From Gossypium raimondii (lineage: Eukaryota > Streptophyta > Magnoliopsida > Malvales > Malvaceae): a DNA stretch of 64,000 bases. Shown piece by piece: positions 33,905 through 46,626 of the stretch. Under the pieces are notes generated by a model. The model was not told the origin of the DNA. It made no database searches and saw only the letters and a program-made list of their open reading frames with translations. Position 1 is the stretch's first letter, and every line of letters starts with the position of its first letter. Made by a program: the position numbers and the translations under genes. The stretch is taken from positions 48,539,890 to 48,603,889 of the forward strand of contig NC_068576.1 in the NCBI RefSeq assembly GCF_025698545.1, written 5' to 3'.

Positions 33905-35365
33905 TTATTTGGAAACAGATTTATTCTTTTGAGATATTTTTTTCTTACCCTTGTTTCCCTTGATAATCTTGTGCTTCATATTCACTGTATTCTTAGCCAT
34001 TTTACAGTCCTTAAGATTGAACTCCTTCACCTTTCTCGTTGGCTTGAAAACTTGAGTGATTGAAGGGTCCAAAACATCAGTGGAGAAGGAAACACTAACA
34101 CCCAAAGCAGCAGCCTCATCCCACAGCTCTCGACCCTTTTCAAAGTTGCCTCCCCTGCAAAGTTTTGGTATAAGCACATCATAAACTGGTCCATACCCAC
34201 CCAATGAGCTTCTCTTCATCTTCTCAAACAACTCAACAGCAAAATGCACTCTCTCCACTCCACAAAGAACACCAATGAGATCATAGTAAAACTTACAATC
34301 AGGGGTCAACCCCTGTTCAATCATCTCATCCACTATCATATTTCCCTTGCCAAATCTTCCTGTCAAGTACAATACTCTGGCAACAAGATAATATGTTATC
34401 CAATCCGGAGCACAGCCGGTTTTTTTCATCAAGTCAAGAATCCGACATGATTCTTTCACTCTTCTTGTCTTCCCCAAACAAGAAAGCAATATGTTATAAC
34501 TGATTGATGTTGGGGCAATTCTATAGGATCTCATTTCCATCATCACGTTTAAAGCTTCCGGAACGAGGCCGGAAGGATTGCATTTAAGGTTTGCCCCACA
34601 AAGGCACCTAAGCAATGTGTTATAGCAATACAAATCAAGCTCAACGCCAGCTGACTTCATCTCCTTGATAACTCTGCGAGCTTCCTTTACATTCTCTTGA
34701 ATGGACCAACCATAAAGGAGACTCCTATATATACAAGGCTCAACACCAGCAATCTTGTCCTTGTGATGATAAACTACACCTTCAGCTTTCTTAGCATGCC
34801 CTTTAGCACATAAAGCATTCACAATGGCAGTCAAACTGAAACCATCTTGCGGGCACTTGAACTTTTCCAAGTTCTTGAAAATACCCAATGCTTCATCTTC
34901 TCTCCCCAATTTAACCAATGTATCAGTCACAACACTGAAAGTCTGACTCTCCATTAGTCGCCCCTCATTCCTAAGATCCGAAATCAATATCTCTATTGCC
35001 CTATGATCCTTCCGTTTTGCAAACACTCGAACCGCATAGTTAAAGTCCTTATCTTCCAAACTATAACTTAAACTCTTAACCGACCACAAGAAAAATCTCA
35101 ATAACCTTCTAGTCGGAGCTACATTTTCGCAATACTTTATAACCTCAGTAACAAGTAACGATGATAAAGAAAGCTTAAACCGGTTTAAACTCGACTCCAG
35201 GTCATCTAAACCACCAATGGAGCTCGAAACTACCTTACGAAGCTCCTCCAGTTCCGGTGATGTTGTTGATGATGAATATAGAGAGTGTAAAATATTTTTG
35301 GGTTTGTGGGTATTGATAATTTGCGTCAAAAAGCGGTGCCAAACGGGTGGAAACAAGAAACGCAT
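33905..35365 (-). CDS. P-class pentatricopeptide repeat protein, probably mitochondrial
   Basis: 486 aa, single exon, ATG at 35365. P-class PPR proteins bind organellar RNA for stabilisation, splicing or processing and lack editing domains. The N terminus (MRFLFPPVWHRFLTQ, then SLYSSSTT) is basic and hydroxylated, typical of a mitochondrial presequence. P-type repeats of 35 residues are visible from about residue 140, such as TFSVVTDTLVKLGREDEALG, PCIYRSLLYGWSIQENVKEA, LDLYCYNTLLRCLCG, PTSISYNILLSCLGKTRRVK, PDWITYYLVARVLYLTGRFG and PDCKFYYDLIGVLCG. The C terminus is lysine-rich (KHKIIKGNKGKKKISQK). It resembles Arabidopsis At5g61370 (from memory), which fits the neighbouring receptor kinase. 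Confidence 0.94.
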   Translation of the reverse strand: MRFLFPPVWHRFLTQIINTHKPKNILHSLYSSSTTSPELEELRKVVSSSIGGLDDLESSLNRFKLSLSSLLVTEVIKYCENVAPTRRLLRFFLWSVKSLSYSLEDKDFNYAVRVFAKRKDHRAIEILISDLRNEGRLMESQTFSVVTDTLVKLGREDEALGIFKNLEKFKCPQDGFSLTAIVNALCAKGHAKKAEGVVYHHKDKIAGVEPCIYRSLLYGWSIQENVKEARRVIKEMKSAGVELDLYCYNTLLRCLCGANLKCNPSGLVPEALNVMMEMRSYRIAPTSISYNILLSCLGKTRRVKESCRILDLMKKTGCAPDWITYYLVARVLYLTGRFGKGNMIVDEMIEQGLTPDCKFYYDLIGVLCGVERVHFAVELFEKMKRSSLGGYGPVYDVLIPKLCRGGNFEKGRELWDEAAALGVSVSFSTDVLDPSITQVFKPTRKVKEFNLKDCKMAKNTVNMKHKIIKGNKGKKKISQKNKSVSK

Positions 35366-37182
35366 AGCTTCTGAAGAAATTTATCAAACAGGTTGTGTGC
35401 GTAGTATCAAACTTGGATTCTACACATAGAACCGAAAACAGAATTGAGCTATTAAGCTTTTTCTTCATGGGATTAGAATCTTACTATCCACTAGTGTAAT
35501 TTCAAGGGAAGAAAAAGGAAGAAAACTAAAAGAGAAGAGGCATTGGGTTTCATCGTTTTTTCTTCGTTCCAGCCATGGAAGCAGCATTGAGTTGTTAACC
35601 TAAGTCAATGTGTAATTTGAAGGGAAAGTCAAGGGCATTAAAGACCTTTCAACTCAAATTCCAATTTTTAAATACTCCGAAACAAACCAAACGAAAAAGA
35701 TTTCGTAGAATATAAAAGGTTAAATTCTGCTGCTAATTGAGTTTAAAATAGGGAAAAATATAATATTAGAACTTGAATTTGTCTACTTCTCCCGTATTGG
35801 TACTTATGATTTGTTATGTCCTAGATTGATACCCGAGCTTTTTTTCCGTCCACAAGTTTAGCACCTGAGGCTAATAATGTTAATTTTTTGCTAATGTAGT
35901 AACACTGACCATTCGCGCGCTGTCATGTGTCACCCTCTTTGGTTGCAAATTAAACCCATTTATTAATTTTCCTTTCATTTTATTTATTAATTATTTTTCC
36001 TTTAAAAAAATAAAATATTTTTCTCTTTCATCCAAAACAAATCACGATTTTTTTTTTAATTTTTTTGATCATTTCTTCTATTGTCTTTTTCTTCTACCTA
36101 TTTATCTTCTTTTAACCCTAGCTGCTGCCGCCATGAGTCGCCACCATCCATGGCCTTCTCTGACCATCAAATCTTTCCCTCTTCCTCGTCTTTTCAAATA
36201 TTATCTTGTGTTTTCAAGAAAATCTCTTTAAAGCCGAAAAAAAATCAAAGCTTGATCCTTGAGATTTTAAAATTATACTCTCCGCCTGTTGATGAAAAGC
36301 TAAGAAGGTTTTTGGTGAGGCTTAGAGCGAGTTGAGGAGCCAAAGGAAGCAGTAGCAATGCCGCTGCCATGGCAACAACAGAGAATCGATTTTCTTGAAA
36401 CAAATTCAATGGAAGAATTGGCCCTGTTGTTCATTGGATCCATAGGATTTCTAGGGTTTTATAAATTCTAATAAAAATTCATTACGTAATTTGTTTCTGA
36501 GTTTGTTTGTTATGGAGAAAACAGGAGCTTTGACTTGTAAGATTTGATTGATAATTTAATCAATCTTTTTATTTTTTTATTTTTAAGAATTTATTCTTTT
36601 TATTTTTTAAATTTCAAAATCAGGTCTAATTATTAACTTCAATAAATTCAAATTTATTACAATATTATTCTTTTGTTGCATAGCCACAAAGTGAGTATTT
36701 GGTTATATTTTAAAACATCACATTTTTACCCTTTGTTTAATCATTCTGAATTGAATCCAAATTCAAACATGAACAATATTTAGTTATATTTGAAAATCTA
36801 AAATAGAGTTGAATTGAATTGGAGTAAAGAAAATTGGATGATAAAGACAAAGAAATAAAAAGTTGTCATAATTATTAAACACTTGAAACACAACTATAAA
36901 ATTGGGAAAAGGAAAAACAAGAAGCCCCAGAAAGCACTGTACCTATACAACCATTATTGAAGTGAATGGTCAGAAGAAGGTTTTCTATGTAGTTACCAAT
37001 CAAAGAGTAAAAGAGAAAGAAAAATATGTTGAGATCTGCACAAAGAGATTCTACAAACACAAATCATAGTGTGAAATTTGGAGATAAAAAGAAAGCTAGA
37101 AAAACAACTTCTATATGCTAAAATCTGAAATGGGGTTTCAAATTCTCCACACTTGATTCAACTCTCAGTTGTTTCTTCTCTA
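35366..37182. other. intergenic spacer
   Basis: Promoter of the PPR gene next to 35365, then AT-rich sequence. 35740-36000 has the wording of a dispersed plant repeat (GTATTGGTACTTATGATT), but I could not find its ends. The open frame at 36081-36335 has no family signature. 3' UTR of the receptor kinase lies near 37182. Confidence 0.45.
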
Positions 37183-39828
37183 TTACCTTCCAGAGATACT
37201 TGCTGCATCAGGAAATGGTACCTGAGAACCTACTGTTACATTAGAATCATCACTTTCGGCCGCCACCGCCACGGCTGGGTTGCTTTTGGCCTCACCACTT
37301 TCACTTCCTTTTTCCAACACCATAATGTTACTCTTATCTTCCGGTCGATCAGTCTTGGAAGAAGCCACTTGAAGTTGCAAAGAATATTCCAAGTTCCATA
37401 ACACATCCCCCATGCTCGGTCTGTCAACTCCGTATTCTGCCAAACATTTCTCTGCCGCTTCTGCAAATTTCTTCAGTGATCCTTCGCATATCGTCCCTGC
37501 AATTTTGGGGTCAACTATTTTCTCTATCATACCTTTTTTATGCCACTGCATTGCCCAGTCGGCTAAGCTAACTTGATCCCTCGGCAATCCAGGGCAAATC
37601 ACTGCCCTCGCACATAATACCTCGAAAAGAACCACACCGAACGAGTAAACATCTGATTTCTCTGTCAGTTGTTGTCTCCTGAAGTATTCTGGGTCCAGAT
37701 ACCCGAAACTACCTTTCACTGCCGTGCTAACATGGCCTTGGTCCATTGCAGCAGCTTTTGATAGCCCGAAATCGGACACTTTGGCCACGAAGTTCTCGTC
37801 GAGGAGAATGTTGGTGGTCTTGACGTCACGGTGTATGATTCCTTGTGCCGCACCGGTGTGGAGATAATGCAACCCTCGAGCCGCACCGATGCAGATTTCA
37901 AGGCGTTGTTGCCATGTCAATGTGGGTTTATTGGCAGAGCCATAAAGATGGTCCCGAAATGGACCATTAGCCATATATTCATAAACCAAGATCATCTCCG
38001 AATCCTCATCGCAAAACCCTATGAGTGAGACGAGATGACGATGGCGGAGCTTGGAAAGCATTTGGATTTCGGTTTCGAATTCGTTAACGCCTTGTTCGGA
38101 TCCATGGTTCCCTCGTTTAATTGCAACCTTGGTGCCATCGTCTAATGTCCCGATAAACACCTTGCCGAAGCCACCAACACCGATGACTGTCTTTTCGTCA
38201 AAATTTTGGGTCGCATTTTGTAGCTCGCTTAAATTGAAGAAGCGTCCAAGGCCATTAGAATAAACACTAGAATACCCACTCTTGCTTTTTCTTGACCCAA
38301 AGAGGCTTGATTTCCGGGAGCTGAAATTAGATTTGCTGCCATGGATTGGTAATAGCCAAGATGAGAAGCTTTTCTTTTTTTGCCAATCCTGGGGTCGTTT
38401 TTTCCATCGGACACAAACAACCCCAAGGAACAACATTGCAACGAAAGCCAATGCCAGCCCTGAAATCGCCACAATTTTGAGTTTGCTTGCACCAGGCCCT
38501 TTATATGAACCATCAACAGCATATAACCCATCCAAGCTATCAGCTAGGTTGCTCATCTTCATCACTTCCAAGCCATTGAGGATTGCATTAGGCAAGCCGG
38601 CGTTGGTTGTTGGACCAACTTGAACCGTGATTGAATCATTGGTTACCAATGAAGCATTGAGCACAAAATCTGTGTAATAGGCAGTGTTCAACTCGCCAGC
38701 TTTTTCACTGAGATCCAGATTCGATAGCGCCATCAAGCTGTTTATGTACACATTGAAGTATAACTCATTGCGGGTCTTGCTTACAACGTCGCAAAAGTGC
38801 ATCCTGATGAGATACGAAAAGGTTCCATCCACATTCATCGCCCAAGAGAGATTGAAATTGGGCGCTATAGTTTGTTGATAAGCCTTGCTCGCCATCCGAT
38901 CCGCGGTTAAGTAAACCATATCGGGAGCGACCAATCGAGTCATCCCATGGTCGGGTCGGTATTTGACGGTGGTACCTTTGGCTGCCTCAGTTCCCTCGGG
39001 AAACAAATTGTAGGGTGTATCAGGAGCCCATGTTCTGGACAGTGTATCGTTGCGTGGAGTTATGGTCGGCCCTCCCATATTCAACCGATAGGAGACTTCC
39101 AAGGCATAATTGGATAAGCCATTGAGGGTGTTACCTTGGGGTACTGAAGATGCAGAATCAGAGAGGAGTTCATCAGGGATCTCCGCAATCTCAATTGCAT
39201 TGACGAAAGCGCAAGAATCCTTTTGGGGCTTGAAAATGAGGGAGAAAGGTTGAGTCGCATTAACCAGGTATTCCTTGAAAACCACCTTGGAATCGTCATC
39301 CACAGAGAAATCATGTAAAAGGACGAACTTATCTGTTTGAACTGTGAAAACCGCGGTTTTCAGATCATATTTTTGGTGAGGAAGTGGGTAAAAATAGAGA
39401 CGAATCCAATGCTTGCCAGGCTTGGAAATGAAGAAGGAATAGGTTGAATCCGAAGAGAAGATCCTTGCACTTGTATAAAGATCCTTCAGGGTGGAAGGGG
39501 TGGAATTGGAGAAGGCACTTTCGGGGATGGAAGCAACCGACGCTTGAACATCTTCGCTGGTGGATAAATAGCTGCTTGTTTCAGTATCCGACTTGAATGT
39601 TCGTCCATCCTCCATCTTCATTTCGCTTTTAGAACCACAGTTTAGAAGATAACTATCCGAAGGCTTAAATGAAGTCGGCGAAGAAGATGGAGCCGGCGAA
39701 ACTGCAGGAGAATCCGCACCCTCGTTATTGGCCAAAACTATGCTTCTTTTAAGGTTCAACAAAACTACACAAAACAAAAGGGAGGAGACATAAAGAGCCC
39801 TTGTCGGCCTATGATGGTCTCCCCCCAT
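37183..39828 (-). CDS. ERU: CrRLK1L malectin-like receptor kinase, CAP1/ERULUS type
   Basis: 881 aa, single exon, as usual for this family; ATG at 39828. It is a plasma-membrane receptor kinase of the Catharanthus RLK1-like family; its closest relative appears to be CAP1/ERULUS, which acts in root-hair tip growth and calcium and pH signalling. Order: signal peptide (about 12-33), malectin-like ectodomain (about 55-430, with LNCGS at 61-65 and many N-glycosylation sites), transmembrane segment (451-474), juxtamembrane S/K-rich region, kinase domain (about 544-815). Catalytic residues are all present: GVGGFGKV (550-557), VAIKRG with K571, HRD at 666-668, DFG at 686-688, YLDPEYF in the activation segment. 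The signature NGPFRDHLYG is one I associate with CAP1/ERU (At5g61350). Intact and probably active. Assignment to ERU rather than another CrRLK1L is less certain than the family. Confidence 0.95.
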   Translation of the reverse strand: MGGDHHRPTRALYVSSLLFCVVLLNLKRSIVLANNEGADSPAVSPAPSSSPTSFKPSDSYLLNCGSKSEMKMEDGRTFKSDTETSSYLSTSEDVQASVASIPESAFSNSTPSTLKDLYTSARIFSSDSTYSFFISKPGKHWIRLYFYPLPHQKYDLKTAVFTVQTDKFVLLHDFSVDDDSKVVFKEYLVNATQPFSLIFKPQKDSCAFVNAIEIAEIPDELLSDSASSVPQGNTLNGLSNYALEVSYRLNMGGPTITPRNDTLSRTWAPDTPYNLFPEGTEAAKGTTVKYRPDHGMTRLVAPDMVYLTADRMASKAYQQTIAPNFNLSWAMNVDGTFSYLIRMHFCDVVSKTRNELYFNVYINSLMALSNLDLSEKAGELNTAYYTDFVLNASLVTNDSITVQVGPTTNAGLPNAILNGLEVMKMSNLADSLDGLYAVDGSYKGPGASKLKIVAISGLALAFVAMLFLGVVCVRWKKRPQDWQKKKSFSSWLLPIHGSKSNFSSRKSSLFGSRKSKSGYSSVYSNGLGRFFNLSELQNATQNFDEKTVIGVGGFGKVFIGTLDDGTKVAIKRGNHGSEQGVNEFETEIQMLSKLRHRHLVSLIGFCDEDSEMILVYEYMANGPFRDHLYGSANKPTLTWQQRLEICIGAARGLHYLHTGAAQGIIHRDVKTTNILLDENFVAKVSDFGLSKAAAMDQGHVSTAVKGSFGYLDPEYFRRQQLTEKSDVYSFGVVLFEVLCARAVICPGLPRDQVSLADWAMQWHKKGMIEKIVDPKIAGTICEGSLKKFAEAAEKCLAEYGVDRPSMGDVLWNLEYSLQLQVASSKTDRPEDKSNIMVLEKGSESGEAKSNPAVAVAAESDDSNVTVGSQVPFPDAASISGR

Positions 39829-41519
39829 TGCTCAAACCAACGCCCCCGCAAACCGCCGTATATTAAGGTGGCGATGATGGTGCTGGTGGCGGTGGTTATC
39901 GGGGGTAGGTAGTGGGTGACAATACAACAAAAATAAATCAAGAAGAAAGAAAACCAATTTGTATAAAACAAGAAAAACACACAAAAGAATATTAACAAGA
40001 CAGGTAGACGAAAGGGCTGTTTGTGGGAGACATGTAAGAAATAAAGAACATATACGTGCTAAGGTGTAATGTGGATATTTTTTTGGGCGGGGAAAGGAAG
40101 AAGAGAGGACTTGGTAAAATGGAGATCAGATTATAGTAAAAAGAATATTTATGACAAATGGCGAGGTTTGCGTTGGGCCGCTGGTGTCACCATCTTAGCT
40201 TTATTATCAAATAACTAAAGGAGGAGGGGGGAGTTGAGAGCCTGCCTTTAAGCTCCTTTATGTCGTGCTCCCACGTTTAGAAATAACCATGAAATTCTCA
40301 TGCTCTCTCTTTTTTCTTTATTTATAATAATCAAATACTAAACATCCATTACTTTGAATTAAGTTAGGGTAACCAAAATTATCTATTACTTCAACTTTGT
40401 TTACAACGTCAAATTATTCACAATCATCATATAAAAACTTTCTACCCTCATCAAGATATCAATTTAATTCAACCGGGTTCTAAATTTTGGCTAAAAACCC
40501 TTCGAGAGTTGGGGTCACTAAATTGCAACCAATTTCGTTGAAAATTATCTCAAAATTCATATTTTATAAATTTATTAAACTATATTATAAGCTTAATCTT
40601 GTCATTAACTTTATTATATAATCTTTTAAAATTAACTACCATTTTCAATAAAAAAATATTATTCTATTTTTAGTCCCTGTAAATTATGAATTTAATTCTC
40701 ATACTCTAATTTGATCATTTTTAATTCTCAAACTTTTCACAAATTGAAATTTTGGTATTGATCCAAATAATTAAAAATTTTATGCACTAAGCATTTTATC
40801 ACATGTATAATATTTTCAGGCAATACTCACACACAAAAAAATAATTTTATATTAATATTTATATATTATTATAATTAAGTGTAAGTAATTATTTATTGAA
40901 TAATAAAACGGGTCATTTGAGCAAGCTTAGGCCCAGGCTTGGATTTTTTTTTAAATCAGACTTCAGTCTGATCCATGAACAACTTTTAGTCAAGACTAAA
41001 TTTTCAAAATTCAAAAAGTATAGATTGGAAAATAATCAAGTCGGAGAATACATGCTAAATAGAAAACTCAAGCATAACATCATACTAGTAGTAAATTTTG
41101 ACCTAACATATTTAACTATTCTTATTTAGATCAATACTAAAATTTCAAAAAACAGAATAGTATATAAATTAAATTTGACCACATCAGAATACAAGGATTG
41201 AATTAACAATTTACACATATTACATGGACAAATAGTAGGATATGACATGTATTTTAAAATATGTTTTTTTTATAGATTCCGCCATTTCACTAATTCAAGT
41301 TAAATAACGAGCTAACGAATCGCTTTTTTTTTGTCACAAAATTTCTCAATCAATTTTGTTCTAACACTCATAATGATCAACGTTTCGAAGATCTCGTTTG
41401 ATTCTAGGCGCTCGTAGCATTGGGTTGAGATATATTTTAGGCATAATAATTTATTTGGCCCTCAAACTTTATAAAAAAAAGTTATTTTATCCCTCTATTT
41501 ATTTTTTCGACTCTTTTAA
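39829..41519. other. receptor-kinase promoter and spacer
   Basis: The first 400 bp are the 5' flank of the kinase gene, including a CT/GA-rich stretch. The rest is AT-rich with no recognised gene. Homology to the tandem unit begins gradually between about 41520 and 41660. Confidence 0.5.
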
Positions 41520-42263
41520 CCTTTAAACCTGTATTTTTTCAAATAAAAAAGATGGACAAAAAAATTAAAATATTTTTAAAACAAAAAATATTATAATTTA
41601 AAAAAATTATAACAAATATTTTAAAATTTTAAAATAATTAATTGCAAATGTAAACTATCACGTTGATACTAAATTAGAGAGTGAAATATCCACGAAGGAC
41701 CTAAATAGATGTCTTCAGCAATTATCAGTTTAGGCTTAGGGCTAGAAAAAGCCCATGATATGGTGGACACTGGACGGGCCCCGTTTGCTTTTACGAAAGA
41801 AAATTTAAAAGCCTTTGTTTGATTAATCTCGTCATCTTCGACGTCGTTTCTCAATGAACCACCGAAACATCCAGATTGTTGTTGTTGGTCAAGGTGTGTT
41901 TCGATTTCGGCAAGGTTGGGGCTTTTCCTTTTCTTGTTGGATTTGGATTTCTTGTGGGTTTTAGCTCTTATTAATCACCATCTTCCTCTCTGTATCTCCT
42001 GGTGAGTTGATATTCTTTTCTCGTAATCAAATTCATTAATTTCTTAGTTAGAGTTGAACCTTCAGATTGATTTTCGGTGGTTTGCGCTCTTCCTGAGGCG
42101 CACGTTCATTTTCCATCGCTTCGAAAAGCGGAATACCATCGGCTTTCAAGATTAGGGTTGGCGTCTTTCTCTCCCGTTTCTTCCACTTCAATCCCCTGGT
42201 GAGGTCACTTAGTCCTCGAATTCGTTCTCTAGTTTCAATTAATTTCAGTTTTCATCTTGTTAA

Positions 42264-42536
42264 TGTTAAATAAACTTAAATGAAATAGAGTTATGTTATA
42301 TGAAAGGTCAAGGGTTATGAAAGGTCAAGAGTTATGTTGTTTTTTAATGGGTTTAAATTAGTAGTTTTTTTGTTTAGAAAAATGAAAGGTCAAGAGTCAT
42401 TGGTTTATGGTTATTATTAGATTTTAATATTTTCAGTTTTTTGTTGTTTTAAAGGGTAGACTATAACCTATAAATAGTTTGTAAGCTTTTGATTTTATAA
42501 GTGAGAACAATTTTATATTGAGAACATTTTTCTACA
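42264..42536 (+). repeat. 5' LTR of the young copia element
   Basis: 273 bp, TGTTAAATAAAC... to ...TTCTACA. Contains a TATA-like CTATAAATAG near 42469. Confidence 0.9.
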
Positions 42537-42539
42537 ATT

Positions 42540-42550
42540 TGGTATCAAGC
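42540..42550 (+). other. primer-binding site (tRNA-Met)
   Basis: TGGTATCAAGC three bases after the LTR, complementary to the 3' end of a methionine tRNA. Confidence 0.85.
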
Positions 42551-42551
42551 T

Positions 42552-45500
42552 ATGGAGAGTGTGACTAGTAATGTGCCATTGCCTCGACTAACAAAGGTGA
42601 ACTATGAGAATTGGAGCATCTAAATGAAAGCTCTTCTCAGGTCTCAAGATGGTTGGGAGGTGGTCCAAGAAGGTTTCGTAGAACCGACAACTACTGCGGG
42701 ATATGCGGCGGCTCAAAACAAGGCGTTGAAAGAAATGCGGTCGAAAGATAATGCGACATTGTACATGTTATTTCGAGCCGTTGATGAGTCAGGTTTTGAG
42801 AAGATTGCAAGTGCGACAACTTCAAAAGAAGCGTGGGACATTTTAGCAAAAGTGTACAAAGGAGCCGACCGAGTTAAACAAGTCCGCCTTTAAACTCTTC
42901 GTGGCGAGCTGGAAGACATGAAGATGAAGGAATCGGAAGGTGTCTCCGACTACATCACGCGTGTTCAAACCGTGGTGAACCAACTCAACCAAAACGGAAA
43001 AGCGTTAACTGATGCACGAGTTGTGGAGAAGATTTTGAGATCATTAACTGATAGTTTCGAGAATGTCGTATGTGCCATAGAAGAGTCGAAAGATCTAGCA
43101 ACGCTCACAGTCGATGAACTCGCCGGTTCTTTCGAGGCACATGAACAACGTAAGAAGAAGAAGAAGAAAGAGGAGACACTCGAGTAAGCACTTCAAACCA
43201 AGGCATCAATCAAAGACGAAAAGGTTCTCTATTCTCAAAGCCTTCGAGGTAAAGGTCGTGGTCGTGGAGATCAAGGAAATGGTCGTGGTGGAAAAGGCCG
43301 TGGTCAATAAGGGAATTCTGAAGAGAAGGAGCATTCAAACCAACAAAATTGGCGTGGAAGAAGACGTGGTCGTGGAAGAGGTGGATGGTCGAATTATTCC
43401 AATGTCGAGTGCTACAAGTGTGGAAAATATGGTCACTATGCGAAGGATTGTAACTTTGATAAGTGTTACAATTGTGGTAAGGCGGGACATTTCGCAAAAA
43501 AATGTCGCGTCTCAAAAAAGGTGGAAGAGATAACCAACCTAACCACGGAAAATGAGGAGGCAAAAGAAGGTTTTCTCTTGATGGCACACAACGAAGTCAA
43601 CACCAACAACAACATGGTGTGGTACCTGGACACAGGTGCAAGCAACCATATGTGTGGGCTCAAGCACCTATTCAAAGAGATGCAAAAGGTTAAAACGAGA
43701 CATGTGTCATTTGGAGATGCGTCGAAAGTTGAGGTAAAAGGCCAAGGTACCATTTGTTATTTATAAAATGATGGGTTAGTAGGGTCAATCCATGATGTGT
43801 ATTACGTACCAGACCTCAAGAGCAACATTTTGAGTATGGGGCAACTAATGGAAAAAGGTTATTCGGTACTTATGAAAAATTGGGTGTTACACTTGAAAGA
43901 TAAGGAAGGGTGTTTGGTCGCTCGAGTTGAAATGGAGAGAAATCGCATGTTCAGGTTGAATTTGAGAAGTGTTCGAGGAAAATGTTTACGAGTTGATGTT
44001 GAAGACAAGGCGTCGTTGTGGCATCTCCGTTTTGGCCATCTACATTATGGTGGTCTAAACGAGTTGGCGAAGAAGAATTTGGTGCATAGGCTACCAGACA
44101 TGGACTATGAGGGAAAATTTTGTGAAGAATGTGTGCTCGGTAAGCATGCGAGAACTTCCTTTCAAAAGAATGCAGAATATCAGGCTAAGCAACTTCTCGA
44201 ATTGATTCATACCGACATATGTGGACCAATCACCCCCGAATCTTTTAGCGGTAAAAGGTATTTCATTTCTTTTATCGATGATTTCTCACGAAAAACTTGG
44301 GTTTATTTTCTTAAAGAAAAATCTGAGGCATTTGAGGTGTTCAAGAAGTTCAAAGTGATGGTTGAAAAAGCAACTGGTAGACACATCAAATCTGTACGAT
44401 CTGATAGAGGTGGCGAGTATACTTTGACGGCTTTCATGGAGTATTGTGAGGAGCAAGGCATAAGACGATTCCTAACCGCACCGTACTCTCCCCAACAAAA
44501 TGGTGTGGCCGAGAGGAAGAATCGAACTATTCTCGACATGGTTCGATCAATGCTCAAGAGCAAGAAGATGCCGAAGAAATTTTGGGCGGAAGCCGTGTAA
44601 TGTGCCATCTATGTGCAAAATCGATGTCCACATGCGAAGTTGGATGATCAAACACCACAAGAGGCTTGGAGCAGACAAAAACCATCAGTTTCTCATCTTA
44701 AAGTATTCGGTAGTGAGGCCTATGCACATGCGCCGGATCAGCGAAGAACGAAGCTCGAAGACAAAAGCAAAATGTTTATTTTTATTGGGTATGATGAGAA
44801 AACAAAAGGATACAAGCTACTCGACCCGATAAGTAAGAAGGTAGTAGTAAGTCGTGATGTACGATTCAATGAAGCAAGCGAGTGGGATTGGAATAACTTA
44901 ACGGAGGTTATCATCAAAGATGGAGGATCATCAATCGCTACACCAACAATCATACCGACAAATCCTGAAACTACCGATGATGAAGATGAACCGCGACAAC
45001 CAAAAATACGAAGTTTGCAAGATTTGTATGATTCAACAAATGAGGTACATATTGTATGTCTTTTGGCAGATTCCGAGATTATAAGTTTTGAAGAGGCGGT
45101 GCGAGACAAGAAGTGGCAAATTGCTATGGATGAGGAGATTAAAGCAATTGATCGCAACAACACATGGGAGTTAACGGAATTGCCGAAAGGAAGTCAGCCC
45201 ATTGGTGTGAAGTGGGTGTTCAAAAGAAAGATGAATGCTCAAGGCGAGTTAGAACGGTACAAGACGCGACTTGTTGCAAAGGGATATAAGCAAAAGGAAG
45301 TGATAGATTATGATGAGGTATTTGCTCCTGTTGTAAGAATAGAGACAATCCGGTTGCTCATTGCACAAGCGGCATAATTTAAATGGCCAATATTTCAAAT
45401 GGATGTCAAGTCGGCATTCTTGAATGGTGTGCTCGAAGAAGAAGTCTACATCGAACAACCACCCGAGTACATGAAAAATAGAGAGGAGAAAAAGGTGCTG

Positions 45501-46610
45501 AAATTGAAGAAGGCACTTTACGGGTTGAAGCAAGCACCGCGGGCATAGAATACTCGTATCGATTCATACTTCAAGGAGAATGGGTTCAAACAATGTCCTT
45601 ATGAACATGCCCTCTACGTGAAGAAGAATGGAGGTAATATGTTATTTGTTGCTCTTTATGTCGATGACCTCACTTTTATGGGGAACAATAGTGAGATGAT
45701 ACTAGATTTTAAGAGTAAAATGACACAAGAATTCGAGATGACAGATTTGGGATTAATGAAATTTTTCCTTGGTTTGGAGGTTAGACAAGAAATGACAGGT
45801 ATTTTTATGTCACAGGAGGCATATGCAAAGGAAATTTTGAAGAAATACAATATGGCACATTGCAACCTGGTATCAACACCAATGGAACCAGGTGTAAAAC
45901 TCTCGAAATTCGATGGAGGAGAACGAGTCGACGCAAGTAAATACCGAAGTTTGGTGGGAAGCCTTCGCTATCTCACTTGCATAAGGCCTGACATTTCGCT
46001 AAGTGTTGGCATTGTAAGTCGGTTCATGGAAGAACCGGTTTACTCACATTGGAAGGCGTTGAAGCGAATCCTACGGTACATTCAAGGAACGGTGTCACTC
46101 GGGCTATTTTATTCAAATATGAAAGATTACAAGTTGATTGGGTATTCCGACAGTGATTGGTGCAGAGACTTAGATGATCGAAAAAGTACATCGGGATAAG
46201 TGTTCTTTATGGGTAACACAGCATTTGCTTAGCTTTCAAAGAAGCAACCAATCGTGACACTATCGACATGTGAAGCTGAATATGTGGCAGCATCTTGGTG
46301 TGTGTGTCATGCTATATGGCTCAGAAATTTGTTGGGTGAGTTGGAGCAACAACAACTTGGTGCAACTGAGATACGAGTTGACAATAAATCAGCGATTGAG
46401 TTGGCAAAGAACCCAGTGAATCATGAGAGAAGCAAACACATTGACATTCGTTTTCATTTCATCCGAGATCATGTAAAGTAAGGAAGTGTGAAATTAGTGC
46501 ACGTGGCAAGTCGGGACAAAGTTGCGGATATCTTTACAAAATCGCTACCGATGGTACTCTTTGACAACTACAAGAAATTAATCGGCATGAAGGATGGCAG
46601 AAGAATTTAA
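42552..46610 (+). pseudogene. copia gag-pol polyprotein with 11 premature stops in one frame
   Basis: From ATG 42552 (MESVTSNVPLPRLTKVNYEN) to TAA 46608-46610 the same frame encodes the whole polyprotein, 1352 codons before the stop. Domains: gag with KNYENWS and DYITRVQTVVNQL; an R/G-rich stretch and two zinc knuckles (CYKCGKYGHYAKDC, CYNCGKAGHFAKKC, about 43412-43506); protease WYLDTGASNHM (43620); integrase HTDICGPITPESF (44208), SDRGGEY, SPQQNGVAERKNR; reverse transcriptase KWVFKRKMNAQGELERYKTR, YVDDLTF (45657); RNase H TLSTCEAEYVAAS, RVDNKSAIELA. Premature stops are at 42621, 42891, 43185, 43308, 43764, 44598, 45375, 45546, 46197, 46230 and 46479. Several are readily explained as CAA to TAA or TGG to TAG. 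Confidence 0.92.
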
Positions 46611-46626
46611 GTTTACAGGGGAGTTT

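Noticed and set aside
36081..36335. 84-codon open frame between the PPR and kinase genes
   Set aside because: Low-complexity S/F/K-rich translation with no recognised domain and no supporting context.
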